Positions 48,671 through 57,910 of a stretch of DNA of 64,000 nt are shown here, in pieces. Made by a program: the position numbers and the translations under genes. The notes beneath the pieces were generated by a model that saw only the letters and a program-made list of their open reading frames with translations, had not been told where the DNA came from and ran no database searches. This DNA comes from Bradyrhizobium barranii subsp. apii (GTDB lineage: Bacteria; Pseudomonadota; Alphaproteobacteria; Rhizobiales; Xanthobacteraceae), in contig NZ_CP096255.1 in NCBI RefSeq assembly GCF_011516635.5, positions 9,621,501 to 9,685,500 on the forward strand, in the 5' to 3' direction. Numbering within the stretch: position 1 is the stretch's first letter; the number at the start of each line of letters is the position of its first letter.

Positions 48671-49611
48671 AGGCTTTCACTGTGCGCAAGGCCGTCACGG
48701 CCCTGATGCTAGCGGGCCTCGTGCTGCTGCCGCTCTATTCGCAGCTGTCCGGCAACATCTTCATCCTGACGCTGTTTACCCGCATCGTCATCCTGGCGCT
48801 GGCGGCCGCGAGCCTCAACCTCATCATGGGTTTTGGCGGTATGATGAGCTTCGGCCACGCCGCCTATCTCGGCATCGGCGGCTACGCGGTCGGCATGCTC
48901 GCGCAGGAAGGCGTCGGCTCCGGCTTCATCCAGTTCTCGGTCGCGCTCGCAGCTTCCGCGATCTATGCGCTGGTGATCGGCGCGCTCTCGCTGCGTACGC
49001 GTGGCGTCTACTTCATCATGATCACGCTGGCGTTTGCGCAGATGGCCTATTACGTCGCCTCGGGCCTCGCGCGTTACGGCGGCGATGACGGTCTCACCGT
49101 CTACAAGCGCAGCGACTTCTCCGGCCTGATCAACCTGTCGAACCGCACGCAGTTCTATTATCTCTGCCTCGCCTGCCTGTTCGCCGTGATCGTCCTGATC
49201 TGGCGCATCACCAATTCGCGCTTCGGCCTCGTCTTGCAGGGCCTGCGCTCCAACGAGCAGCGGATGCAGGCGATCGGCTTTCCGGCAAAACGCTACCAGC
49301 TCGTCTGCTTCGTCATCTCCGGTATGATGTGCGGCCTTGCCGGCGCACTGCTCGCCAACAACACCGATTTCATCAGCCCGGCCGTGATGTACTGGACCCG
49401 CTCCGGCGACCTCATGGTGATGGTGATCCTGGGGGGCATGGGCACGCTGTTCGGCCCGGTGATGGGCGCGGTGGTGTTTTTGCTGCTGGAAGAATTCCTG
49501 TCGCAGATCACCGAATACTGGGCGCTGATCATGGGCCCGCTCTTGCTGCTGATCGTGCTGTTCGGCCGCGGCGGCATCATGGGCCTGCTCGGGAGGCTCA
49601 ATCGTGGCTGA
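48667..49611 (+). CDS. LivM-type ABC permease (second transporter)
   Basis: A 314-residue permease: LNLIMGFGGMMSFGHAAYLGIGGYAVG and coupling loop LRSNEQRMQAIGFPAKRYQLV. Its ATG overlaps the livH stop by 4 bp, and its 3' end overlaps livG by 8 bp. It forms the channel with LivH. Confidence 0.92.
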   Translation: MKAFTVRKAVTALMLAGLVLLPLYSQLSGNIFILTLFTRIVILALAAASLNLIMGFGGMMSFGHAAYLGIGGYAVGMLAQEGVGSGFIQFSVALAASAIYALVIGALSLRTRGVYFIMITLAFAQMAYYVASGLARYGGDDGLTVYKRSDFSGLINLSNRTQFYYLCLACLFAVIVLIWRITNSRFGLVLQGLRSNEQRMQAIGFPAKRYQLVCFVISGMMCGLAGALLANNTDFISPAVMYWTRSGDLMVMVILGGMGTLFGPVMGAVVFLLLEEFLSQITEYWALIMGPLLLLIVLFGRGGIMGLLGRLNRG

Positions 49612-50371
49612 ACCGCTGCTCCGCGTCGAAAAACTGGTGCGCCGCTTCGGCGGCATCGTTGCGACGGACAACGTCTCGCTCGACGTAGCTAGCGGCGAGC
49701 TGCACGCTATCATCGGCCCGAACGGTGCCGGCAAGACCACGCTGATTAGTCAGCTCACAGGGCACCTCGAACCGCATTCCGGCAGCGTCTCGCTCGGCGG
49801 TCGCGACATCACCTATCTGCCGGCCTATCGCCGCTGCGCGCTGGGGCTCGCCCGTTCGTTCCAGATCACCTCGCTGCTGCTCGACTTCACCGCCGCCGAC
49901 AATGTCGCGCTGGCGGCGCAGGCGCATGCCGGCCACTCGTTCCGCTTCTTCGCCAATGCGCGCAAGGAGAAGGGCCTGCGCGATGCCGCCCATGCCGCGC
50001 TCGACCGCGTCGGGCTCGGCCATCGCGCCGATGTCCTGGTGTCCAGGCTCAGCCATGGCGAGCGCCGCCAGATCGAGCTCGCGGTCGCGCTCGCGAGCAA
50101 GCCGAAGCTGCTGCTGCTGGACGAGCCGATGGCGGGTCTTGGCGTCACCGAATCCCAGCGCATGGTGCAACTGCTTCAGGAGCTGCGGAAGGAAGTCTCG
50201 ATCGTGCTGGTCGAGCACGATATGCCGGCGGTGTTCGCGCTCGCCGACCGCATCTCGGTGCTGGTCTATGGCCGCGTCATCGCCTCGGGCGATCCAGCCG
50301 CGATCCGCGCCAACGAGGACGTCAAGCGCGCCTATCTCGGCGACCAGCACGTGGTGACGCACCATGTCTGA
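49604..50371 (+). CDS. LivG-type ABC ATPase (second transporter)
   Basis: A 255-residue ATPase: Walker A GPNGAGKTT, signature LSHGERRQ, Walker B LLLLDEPMAGLG and VLVEHDMPAVF. It starts at GTG 49604 within the end of livM (8-bp overlap). The overlap with livF is also 8 bp, so all four genes are translationally coupled. Confidence 0.92.
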   Translation: MAEPLLRVEKLVRRFGGIVATDNVSLDVASGELHAIIGPNGAGKTTLISQLTGHLEPHSGSVSLGGRDITYLPAYRRCALGLARSFQITSLLLDFTAADNVALAAQAHAGHSFRFFANARKEKGLRDAAHAALDRVGLGHRADVLVSRLSHGERRQIELAVALASKPKLLLLDEPMAGLGVTESQRMVQLLQELRKEVSIVLVEHDMPAVFALADRISVLVYGRVIASGDPAAIRANEDVKRAYLGDQHVVTHHV

Positions 50372-51092
50372 AAAGGCGACGGCTGACACGCTGCTCGACG
50401 TCGACGGCATCGAGACCTGCTACGGCCTCTCCCAGGTGCTGTTCGGCCTGTCGCTGTCGATCAAGCCGGGCGAGATGGTCTCGCTGATGGGCCGCAACGG
50501 CATGGGCAAGACCACCACCATCCGCTCCATCATGGGCCTGACACCGGCGCGCGCCGGAACGATCCGCTTCGCCGGCGCAGAAGTGCGGCAGCTTCCATCC
50601 TACAGAATTGCAAAACTCGGCGTCGGCCTCGTCCCCGAGGGACGCCAGATCTTCCCGAACCTCACCGTGCGCGAAAATCTCGTCGCGGCCGCCGCCGATC
50701 GCTTCGCTAGCCCCAATCCCTGGACGCTGGCCGCGATCTACGTGATGTTCCCCCGCCTTGCCGAGCGTGCCTCCAACATGGGCAACCAGCTCTCCGGCGG
50801 CGAGCAGCAGATGCTCGCGATCGGCCGCGCGCTGATGACGAATCCGAAGCTGCTGATCCTGGACGAAGCGACCGAGGGTCTTGCGCCGCTGATCCGCGAA
50901 GAAATCTGGAACTGCCTGTCGCTGCTGAAGCGCCGGGGACAGTCGATCCTGGTCGTCGACAAGAACGTCGACCACCTCGCCCGCATCTGCGACCGGCACT
51001 ACATCATCGAGCGCGGCAAGACGGTGTGGAGCGGCACGTCCGTCGAGCTGATGGCGGAGCCGGATCTGCAGCATAAATATCTGGGCATCTGA
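50364..51092 (+). CDS. LivF-type ABC ATPase (second transporter)
   Basis: A 242-residue ATPase: Walker A GRNGMGKTT, PEGRQIFPNLTV, signature LSGGEQQM and Walker B LLILDEATEGLAP. The usual His of the switch loop (VEHN/VEQN in relatives) is replaced here by Lys in VVDKNVDHL, which is seen in some LivF proteins. It is the last gene of the livHMGF set. Confidence 0.9.
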   Translation: MSEKATADTLLDVDGIETCYGLSQVLFGLSLSIKPGEMVSLMGRNGMGKTTTIRSIMGLTPARAGTIRFAGAEVRQLPSYRIAKLGVGLVPEGRQIFPNLTVRENLVAAAADRFASPNPWTLAAIYVMFPRLAERASNMGNQLSGGEQQMLAIGRALMTNPKLLILDEATEGLAPLIREEIWNCLSLLKRRGQSILVVDKNVDHLARICDRHYIIERGKTVWSGTSVELMAEPDLQHKYLGI

Positions 51093-51244
51093 CGCGCTCC
51101 TGGATCTGGTTGCCGTATCGTCCGTGCAGATCGCCTCGCGCGCAGAACCTCGTCGAGGACGTCAGTTTCGAAGCTCTCCAAACTGCGCGCAGAGGTCTTG
51201 AGTGCGCCGCCGCCAGCCGCCAATGTCGCGGCCTAGCGGATTCG

Positions 51245-52126
51245 ATGCAGGACTTTTACAATCAAATTGCCGGACGGCCTGACGACGACATCATCGGCTC
51301 CGCACAGCGAGGCGCTTCGACAGCGCCTCAGTGGCTGGATTTCCCGGGCTGTGTGTTCATCAGAGGTGAGTTTCGCGCCGATCCCGATCGGCCGGCGATC
51401 GCAGGGCCGGGCTTGTTCATCTCCGTTGCGCTCGATGAAGGCGCAGGCCGCGGCATTCTGACGCGCACAACCGGTGCAGGGCAGATGACGGCGATTGCCG
51501 TGCGCGAATCCGTCGCCCTAGGAGGCTCGGTTCGCTGCGGCGAACGTCCTGCGATCGGCCTGGCGCTTCCCCAAGCCTCCATCGACGGGCTCGGACTCGG
51601 CGACGAGGTTCGGGCGCTGTTCAAGACCGACGCGTTGGGCACGGCCATCGTCTCTCTCCCGGCGTCTCCGCGCGTGCAGGCCCTCGCGGCAGAAATGTTC
51701 TCGCCACCGGTGGCCGGAAACGCGACGCAATTGCTGCTGTCGGCGCACGCCGCCGAGATCGTGGTCCACGCCTTGTTCGGCGAGCGCGGGATCGCGCTCG
51801 ATCCTGCAGCCGACCTCCAGCGGGAGCGGTTGCAATCGGTCAAGGCGCGCATGGATGCCGATCTCGCTTATCCCTGGAGCATCGACGAACTGGCGCGGAA
51901 TGCGGGGCTGAGCCGCCGGTCCTTCAATCAGAAATTCCAGATGGCGTATGGCGAGAGCGCGATCGACTATTTGCGGGCCCGCCGACTCGATGCCGCACGT
52001 GACCTTCTGATTCATCAACGGTTGTCGGTCACCGAGGCGGCCTTTCGGGTCGGCTATGCCCATCCGGCCAATTTCGCGACGGCGTTCCGCAGGCACTTCG
52101 GCTATTCGCCGAGCCGCTGTCAGTGA
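51245..52126 (+). CDS. AraC-family regulator (PchR-like, siderophore type)
   Basis: A 293-residue protein. The C-terminal AraC domain (about 200-290) has both helix-turn-helix motifs, WSIDELARNAGLSRRSFNQKF and SVTEAAFRVGYAHPANFATAF, ending FRRHFGYSPS. The N-terminal half lacks clear domain signatures, as in PchR/YbtA-type siderophore regulators. The TonB-dependent receptor gene follows 110 bp downstream, and a direct repeat fitting an AraC site lies between. ATG 51245 is my best start, though its ribosome site is weak. Confidence 0.83.
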   Translation: MQDFYNQIAGRPDDDIIGSAQRGASTAPQWLDFPGCVFIRGEFRADPDRPAIAGPGLFISVALDEGAGRGILTRTTGAGQMTAIAVRESVALGGSVRCGERPAIGLALPQASIDGLGLGDEVRALFKTDALGTAIVSLPASPRVQALAAEMFSPPVAGNATQLLLSAHAAEIVVHALFGERGIALDPAADLQRERLQSVKARMDADLAYPWSIDELARNAGLSRRSFNQKFQMAYGESAIDYLRARRLDAARDLLIHQRLSVTEAAFRVGYAHPANFATAFRRHFGYSPSRCQ

Positions 52127-52149
52127 ACTTGAACGCCTCCACGTGCGAT

Positions 52150-52187
52150 CAAAGGTGATTTGCGCGCGCGCAAAGGCGGTGTGCGCC
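52150..52187 (+). promoter_or_regulatory. Direct repeat with 21-bp phase (AraC-type site) before the receptor gene
   Basis: CAAAGGTGATTTGCGC (52150-52165) and CAAAGGCGGTGTGCGC (52171-52186) match at 13 of 16 positions and are spaced exactly two helix turns. An overlapping perfect palindrome TTTGCGCGCGCGCAAA spans 52159-52174. This is what an AraC-family activator site looks like. Confidence 0.6.
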
Positions 52188-52236
52188 TCGATCTGGTTAC
52201 TCCCGGGTTGTTCGAACACGGAACTCGGGGAAGACA

Positions 52237-54528
52237 ATGACGCGCAACGACGGGCGGACGCTCGGCTGGGAACGGATGGCGAGAACTGGTCTGGGAGCGG
52301 CCGGCCTGGGAATAGTCCTGCACGCAACGCCGTCGGTCGCACAGACCGCCGGGACCAATTCGACGTCGACGGCGACGACATTGCCTCCCGTCACGGTGGA
52401 GGCACCGATCCAGGCGCGTCCACGCACCCAGCCCGCGCAGCGAGCTTCGCAGTCGTCGCGCGGCCGCGTCGCGACGCAACGCAATGCCGGGCCCGCGCCA
52501 GCCAGAAATCCGGGCGTGCGCGAGGCCGGTGCCGGTCGCGCCAACGCGTCGAGCGAGAGCAGCTATGTTGCAGACAGCAGTTCGGCGGGTACCAAGACCA
52601 ACACGCCGTTGCTCGAGACGCCGCAGTCGATCTCGGTCGTGACGCGCAAGGAACTCAACGACCGCGCCGTCCAGACGCTGACGGAGGCGGTTGGCTATGA
52701 ACCCGGCGTCCGCATCGATGCTTCAGGCTACGATCCGCGTTTCGACGCGATCGCGATCCGCGGCTTCGACATCACCTATAACGGCGTTTATCTCGACGGC
52801 TTGCGCCTCGTGGGAGCCGGTCTCAGCGTGTTCAAGACCGAGCCTTATGGGGTCGACAGCATCACTGTGGTCCGCGGGCCGAGCTCGGCACTCTACGGGC
52901 TCGGCTCGCCCGGCGGACTGATCGACCTGTCGAGCAAGCTGCCGACCAGCCAGCCGTTTCACGAAGTGCAGACGGTGTTCGGCGACCGCGATCGCGTTCA
53001 GGGCAATTTCGACCTGTCGGGCCCGGTCGATGCCAACGGTCAGTTTTCGTATCGGCTGACCGGCGTGATGCGCGACGCGAACGTGTTCGTGCCCGGCGGC
53101 AAGGATAACAGGACCTACATCGCGCCCGCCGTCACCTGGAAGCCGGATCAATCGACGACCCTGACGATTCTCGGGTCCTATCAGAAGTCGAAGACGCCCG
53201 GATCCATGTTCACCTACTCCACGGGCACCGGCACCGCCACGGACATCTTCACGGGCAGTCCGTCCTACAATTCGCTCGACCAGGAGCAGGGACGCGTGGG
53301 CTACCTGTTCGAGCACGCGTTCAACAACGACGTGACCGTCCGCCAGAAATTCCGTTACGTCGATGTCGACGCGGTCACCCGCTATGTGGGCTTTCTCGGC
53401 GCGCCGGTGGGCAATGTCGTCTCGCGCTACACCGGCTACGTCCACGACACGCTGCAATCGGCCATCATGGACAACCAAGTCGAGGCCAGGCTATCGACCG
53501 GGCCCGTGCAGCACACACTCCTGGTCGGCACCGACTACACCTCGTCGAAGTTCAACGACAAGCAGGGATTCGGCTTCGGCGTCTCCGATCTCAACCTGGC
53601 TGCGCCGGTCTACGCGCCGGAATCCATTCCCGATCCCGCGATCTCGTCCTCGACGGCCCAGCGGCAAACCCAATCCGGCGTGTATGTTCAGGACCAGGCT
53701 AGGCTCGATCACTCGATCCTGACATTGAGCGGCCGCAGCGACTGGGTCAGCACCACAGGTGAGGATCTGTTCGCGCTGACCCGGCAGACGCAGTCCGATC
53801 AGGCCTATAGCGGGCGAGCCGGGCTGACCTATGTGTTCGATTCCGGTGTTGCGCCTTACGTTGCCTATTCGACCTCATTCTTTCCCAATCTCGGTGTCGA
53901 TCCGTCGGGCGCCTTCTTCAAGCCGACCACCGGCAAGCAGACCGAAGTCGGTGTGAAGTACCAGCCGCAGGGAACGAGGAGCTTCATTACCGCGGCGGTG
54001 TTCGATTTGACCCAGGACGGCGGCCTGGTCACGACGGGGACGGGCGTGACGGTCCAGCGTGGCGAGATTCAAAGCCGCGGCTTCGAATTGCAGGCGCTTG
54101 CCAGCCTGGGCGGTGGTTTCGACATCACCTCGTCGTACACCTATCTCGACATGGTGACCAAGCAGGCCGCTGACGACTCGCTGATTGGCAAGTTTCCCTC
54201 GGGCAATCCCCCGCATACCGCGACGCTGTGGGCGAACTACGCCCTGCCGCTGGCCGGACCGTTTGCAGGATTGAGCGTCGGTGGCGGCGCGCGTTACATG
54301 TCCTGGAGCTACGGCGATGATGCGAACACGTTCAAGAACAGCTCGGTAACCCTGATCGACGCGGCGCTGAAATATGATTTTGGCCAAGCGATGAAGGAGC
54401 TGAAGGGCCTCCAGTTCCAGGTCAATGCCAAGAACCTGTTCAACCTGCACTACACCACGTGCCAGGTCGGTTATTGCTACCGCGGCGCGCCGCTGACCGT
54501 CATCGCAACGCTCGGCTATCGCTGGTGA
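52237..54528 (+). CDS. TonB-dependent siderophore receptor
   Basis: A 763-residue outer-membrane protein. It has a signal peptide (about 1-36), a TonB-box-like LPPVTVEAP, and a Pro/Arg-rich linker. The plug domain (about 125-240) contains LETPQSISVVTRKELNDRAVQTL and TVVRGPSSALYGLGSPGGLI. A 22-stranded barrel follows, ending with the outer-membrane terminal aromatic (LGYRW). It belongs to the ferrichrome/FhuA-like siderophore group. A pair of Cys near the C-terminus (TTCQVGYCYRG) is typical of this group. Its expression is probably controlled by the AraC regulator just upstream. Confidence 0.9.
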   Translation: MTRNDGRTLGWERMARTGLGAAGLGIVLHATPSVAQTAGTNSTSTATTLPPVTVEAPIQARPRTQPAQRASQSSRGRVATQRNAGPAPARNPGVREAGAGRANASSESSYVADSSSAGTKTNTPLLETPQSISVVTRKELNDRAVQTLTEAVGYEPGVRIDASGYDPRFDAIAIRGFDITYNGVYLDGLRLVGAGLSVFKTEPYGVDSITVVRGPSSALYGLGSPGGLIDLSSKLPTSQPFHEVQTVFGDRDRVQGNFDLSGPVDANGQFSYRLTGVMRDANVFVPGGKDNRTYIAPAVTWKPDQSTTLTILGSYQKSKTPGSMFTYSTGTGTATDIFTGSPSYNSLDQEQGRVGYLFEHAFNNDVTVRQKFRYVDVDAVTRYVGFLGAPVGNVVSRYTGYVHDTLQSAIMDNQVEARLSTGPVQHTLLVGTDYTSSKFNDKQGFGFGVSDLNLAAPVYAPESIPDPAISSSTAQRQTQSGVYVQDQARLDHSILTLSGRSDWVSTTGEDLFALTRQTQSDQAYSGRAGLTYVFDSGVAPYVAYSTSFFPNLGVDPSGAFFKPTTGKQTEVGVKYQPQGTRSFITAAVFDLTQDGGLVTTGTGVTVQRGEIQSRGFELQALASLGGGFDITSSYTYLDMVTKQAADDSLIGKFPSGNPPHTATLWANYALPLAGPFAGLSVGGGARYMSWSYGDDANTFKNSSVTLIDAALKYDFGQAMKELKGLQFQVNAKNLFNLHYTTCQVGYCYRGAPLTVIATLGYRW

Positions 54529-54840
54529 ACCAGCTTGCGCCTGAGAAGCCCGGTTATCCGGTCAATATGTCTTACCCAAACCGCTGGCGCCGGCGACTAA
54601 CGCGCCAGGTGGTGGGTACCGATTTCAACCAACGTGGTCCGGCAGGACAGGCGGTAGATCAGGCTGAACAATTGAACCCACATGATCGAACTCCACTGTT
54701 GATCACATGCAGGATATTAGGCCCCCAGTCTTTCCGGCCGTTTTCGAGGGACAGGGAAAATGGCTTCGTCGGCGAGCGCCGTGATGTCGTCGGAACAGAC
54801 CGGACGAAGTCGCCTCACGCGGGCGTGAGACGTATCTCCG
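54529..54840. other. Intergenic region between convergent receptor and GS-like genes
   Basis: I see no supported gene in these 312 bases. A perfect hairpin CTCACGC-GG-GCGTGAG lies at 54814-54829, shortly after the stop of the minus-strand GS-like gene, but without a T-run on either strand. Confidence 0.5.
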
Positions 54841-56277
54841 TCAAAACACCTCGAAATATTCGCGGTGCTCCCAGTCGGTCACCTCTGACAGGAAGCGGTC
54901 GATCTCGGCATTCTTGATGTGGGTGTAGTAGTCGACGAACTCAGGCCCGAACTTCTCGCGGAAGAACGGATCGTCCTTCAGCGCGGCGACCGCATCGCGC
55001 AAGCTCTTCGGCAACGGCGGCGCCTTGGTCTCGTAGGGCGTGTCGGCGGACGGGCCGGGGTCGAGCTTGCGGTCGACGCCGTCGAGGCCCGACAAAATTT
55101 GCGAGGCCATGTAGAGATAGGGATTGGCGGCGGGCTCGCCGATGCGGTTCTCCAGGCGCGTTGCGGCATCATTGGCGCCGCCGAGCACGCGGATCATCAC
55201 GCCGCGATTGTCGCGGCCCCAGATCGCCCGGTCCGGCGCCAGCGAATAGGAGCGGTAGCGCTTGTAGCCGTTGATGGTCGGGGTGGTGAACACGGTCGAG
55301 GCGCGGGCATGGTCGAGCAGGCCGGCAAGGTACGCCCGGCCGAACGCGCTGAGCGGCTCGCTGCCGTCTTTCGCCATGAACTGATTTTCGCCAGACGCGC
55401 GCGAGACGATCGACTGGTGCAGGTGCCAGCCGCTCGCGAACACGTTCGGCAGTTTCGGCCGGCACATGAAGGTGGCGTGATAGCCGTGGCGGCGCGCGAT
55501 CTGCTTCACGGCAGAGCGGAACAGCACCATGTTGTCGGCGGGCTCCAGCCCCTTCTTCGGTGCGAAGGTGAATTCGCACTGGCTCGGTCCGAACTCGACC
55601 TCGACCGAGCGCAAGGGCAGTCCGAGCGCGACGATATCGCGGCGAAGGATCTCCAGCACCGGCTCCATCTGATCGAAGCGCTGCTCGGTGAGGTATTGAT
55701 AGCCGTGGCTGAGCAGGCTCACCGACGGCGGCGTCCCGGGCTGGCCGGCATCCTCGGGCCGCATATGCGCGTCGTCGAGCTTGAAGATGTGGAATTCAAC
55801 CTCGAGGCCGGCGACGAAATCGTGGCCGCGGCCGCTGAGATCATCGAGCACCTTGCGGTAGAGGCCGCGGGTCGCGAATGGCACGGGACGGCCGTCGCCA
55901 AAATAGAGATCGCAGAGCACCCAGCCCGTCGCAGGCGCCCATGGCAGCACGCGGAACGTGGTTGGGTCGGCGACCATCAACACGTCGGCCGCGCCCTCCA
56001 TCTCCTTCATGCCGAACCCGCCGCCTGACGTGAACACCGGAAACACCGTGCGGTGCGAGGTATCCTTGGCGAGCATGGTCGTGGTGATGGAGCAGCCGCT
56101 CTCCAGCGAGGCGATCGCCTCGGCGGCGATGATGGTCTTGCCGCGCAAAATGCCGTGCTGGTCCGGGAAGGCGAGGCGGATGACCTCGAGGTTCTTTTCC
56201 TCGACGATGCGGCGCAGGCGCGCTGCGGCGTCCCTCTGCTCATCCGACCACAGCGCATGACGCGCGACGAAAGTCAC
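54841..56277 (-). CDS. Glutamine-synthetase-like gamma-glutamyl ligase
   Basis: A 478-residue GS-family protein with the catalytic pattern preserved: GLEVEFHIF (paired Glu), EVEFGPSQCEF (metal Glu), GWHLHQSI (His), the Arg of NRGVMIRVLGG and RLENRIGEPAANPYLYMAS (Glu/Arg). The N-terminal region (VIRLAFPDQHGILRGKTI) is that of GS-like ligases acting on amines, not of assimilatory GlnA, and no adenylylation loop is recognisable. The Rieske oxygenase gene lies 163 bp upstream on the same strand. GS-like enzymes paired with Rieske oxygenases are known from aniline degradation, so gamma-glutamylation of an aromatic amine is a reasonable guess. Confidence 0.78.
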   Translation of the reverse strand: MTFVARHALWSDEQRDAAARLRRIVEEKNLEVIRLAFPDQHGILRGKTIIAAEAIASLESGCSITTTMLAKDTSHRTVFPVFTSGGGFGMKEMEGAADVLMVADPTTFRVLPWAPATGWVLCDLYFGDGRPVPFATRGLYRKVLDDLSGRGHDFVAGLEVEFHIFKLDDAHMRPEDAGQPGTPPSVSLLSHGYQYLTEQRFDQMEPVLEILRRDIVALGLPLRSVEVEFGPSQCEFTFAPKKGLEPADNMVLFRSAVKQIARRHGYHATFMCRPKLPNVFASGWHLHQSIVSRASGENQFMAKDGSEPLSAFGRAYLAGLLDHARASTVFTTPTINGYKRYRSYSLAPDRAIWGRDNRGVMIRVLGGANDAATRLENRIGEPAANPYLYMASQILSGLDGVDRKLDPGPSADTPYETKAPPLPKSLRDAVAALKDDPFFREKFGPEFVDYYTHIKNAEIDRFLSEVTDWEHREYFEVF

Positions 56278-56300
56278 TCGGTTGCTCCTTCAGTCCGTGC

Positions 56301-56402
56301 TGTCATCGCCCGCGAAGGCGGGCGATCCAGTATTCCAGAGACGGCGACGTGTCCACGAGAGGCCGCGGCGTACTGGATGCCCCGCCTTCGCGGGGCATGA
56401 CA
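56301..56402. repeat. Palindromic repeat family B
   Basis: TGTCATCGCCCGCGAAGGCG with GCCTTCGCGGGGCATGACAG as arms and CCAGTA/TACTGG inside. The copy related to 896-998 lies between the Rieske and GS-like genes. Confidence 0.75.
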
Positions 56403-56440
56403 GTGGAGTATGTGCCGCCTGCCGCTGATTGACGGCATTA

Positions 56441-57799
56441 TCACTCCGCCGCCGTCAGCCGGTGCACGTTGTCGGCGATCTCCTTCGGCACCGGCGCGGC
56501 CCAAGGTGCGCCGCGGCGGCGCTTGACGTCGACCTCCATCCAGTAGAGCTCCCAACCCTGGGTCGGCCCGATGCCGTCCATGGTGGCCGGTCCCTGGATG
56601 CTGCGCGCCCTGCTCTCGTCCAGGAACAGCATCGGCTTTTCGCCGCCGCCGACCTTTTCGATCTCAGCCCGCAAAAGGCGGCGGTACTGCACGATCGCCT
56701 TGTCGCTCGAGCCGAGATGCTCCTTGGTGCGGTCCTGGATCGCGCCCATCGATTCCACCGCCCACTGGTCGTGGACGTTGATGTCGGTGCCCATGCCGGT
56801 ATAGGTCGCGGTCGCCTGCTCGTGCGGATCGAAGCCGTAATCGTTGCCGCTGTTCTTGCGCGACTTGTAGTCGGGCAGCTCATAGAGCTCGAGCCGCTGA
56901 TCGCGCATCTTCTGCTTGTCGACCGGGTTGGTGTAGCTGGTGAAGATCGCGTACCAGTAGCAGTTCTCGTCGTCGACCGGCACGTGCCACTGCGTGATCG
57001 TCATTTCCGTGCTCATGGGGATGACGAAGCCGTGCGGGAAGAGCTGGTTGGTGACGCGCACATGGGTGCGCTCCTCGTCGATCTCGCGCAGCGCGATCAG
57101 CCGCAGGCCATATTCGGTGTGCTCGACATTGATGATCGGACGGTCGTATTCGCGCAGGATCTTTGTCATCGGCAGGTCGCTGCCGGCGGAGGCGCCGCGG
57201 AACTGCTTGCCGTAAGCCGTCGACGTATCCTCGTCCTCGAAGAAGCGGTGCAGATAGGAGGCGTGCGCGGGATCGATGCCGACCTCGAGGGCCTGAAGCC
57301 AGTTGCAGGCCATGTGGCCCTTGAACGCAAAAGTGTGCGTGCCGGGCGCGACAAAGCAGTCGAGCTCCGGAAATGCCGGTGGTTCACCCCCGCCGAGATA
57401 AGCCCAGAGGATGCCGCTCCTCTCGACCACGGGATAGGAACGCTGGCGAATGTTCTGGCAGAGTTTTGAGTCCTTCGGCTCGGCCGGCGTCTCGATGCAC
57501 TGGCCGGTGGCGTCGAACAGCCAGCCATGGAAGGCGCAGCGCAGGCCGCCATGTTCGAGACGTCCGAAGGCGAGGTCGGCGCCGCGATGGGCGCAGTGAC
57601 GATCGATCAGACCGTAGCGTCCGCTCTCGTCGCGGAACAGCACCAGGTTCTCGCCGAGCAGTTTGACGGGACGGATCGGGCGCGCGCCCTCCAACTCGTC
57701 GACCAGCGCCGCCGGCTGCCAGTAGCTCCGCATCAGCTTGCCGCAAGGGTCCTTCGGACCGGTATGGGTGATCAGGTCGTTCTGCTCCTGGCTCATCAT
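56441..57799 (-). CDS. Rieske non-haem iron oxygenase, phthalate-oxygenase-like alpha subunit
   Basis: A 452-residue protein. The Rieske cluster ligands are CAHRGADLAFGRL and CAFHGW (C-x-H and C-x2-H, about residues 68-92). The mononuclear iron site and bridging Asp are in LEVGIDPAHASYLHRF, in the D-x2-H-x4-H pattern. Length and lack of a beta subunit fit the phthalate 4,5-dioxygenase/vanillate demethylase class, which hydroxylates or demethylates using a separate reductase. The reductase is not in the window. It is co-directional with the GS-like gene and divergent from IclR. Confidence 0.85.
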   Translation of the reverse strand: MMSQEQNDLITHTGPKDPCGKLMRSYWQPAALVDELEGARPIRPVKLLGENLVLFRDESGRYGLIDRHCAHRGADLAFGRLEHGGLRCAFHGWLFDATGQCIETPAEPKDSKLCQNIRQRSYPVVERSGILWAYLGGGEPPAFPELDCFVAPGTHTFAFKGHMACNWLQALEVGIDPAHASYLHRFFEDEDTSTAYGKQFRGASAGSDLPMTKILREYDRPIINVEHTEYGLRLIALREIDEERTHVRVTNQLFPHGFVIPMSTEMTITQWHVPVDDENCYWYAIFTSYTNPVDKQKMRDQRLELYELPDYKSRKNSGNDYGFDPHEQATATYTGMGTDINVHDQWAVESMGAIQDRTKEHLGSSDKAIVQYRRLLRAEIEKVGGGEKPMLFLDESRARSIQGPATMDGIGPTQGWELYWMEVDVKRRRGAPWAAPVPKEIADNVHRLTAAE

Positions 57800-57829
57800 G
57801 GCGGGCGTCCTTTATCGGAGAGGCGTTTG

Positions 57830-57854
57830 TTCGCCTATTGAACGAATGGGCGAA
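57830..57854. promoter_or_regulatory. Imperfect 25-bp palindrome between Rieske and iclR genes
   Basis: TTCGCC (57830-57835) and GGCGAA (57849-57854) are outer arms, with ATT/AAT inside symmetrical positions. It lies in the 111-bp divergent region and fits an IclR dimer or tetramer site. Confidence 0.5.
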
Positions 57855-57910
57855 TTATGCCATGCCTTGTTCCCGCGGCAAGCAATATTTTGCAGGATGT
57901 TCCCGGACCT

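Noticed and set aside
54814..54829. Rho-independent terminator after the GS-like gene
   Set aside because: The perfect 7-bp hairpin has no T-run on either strand, so it is only noted.
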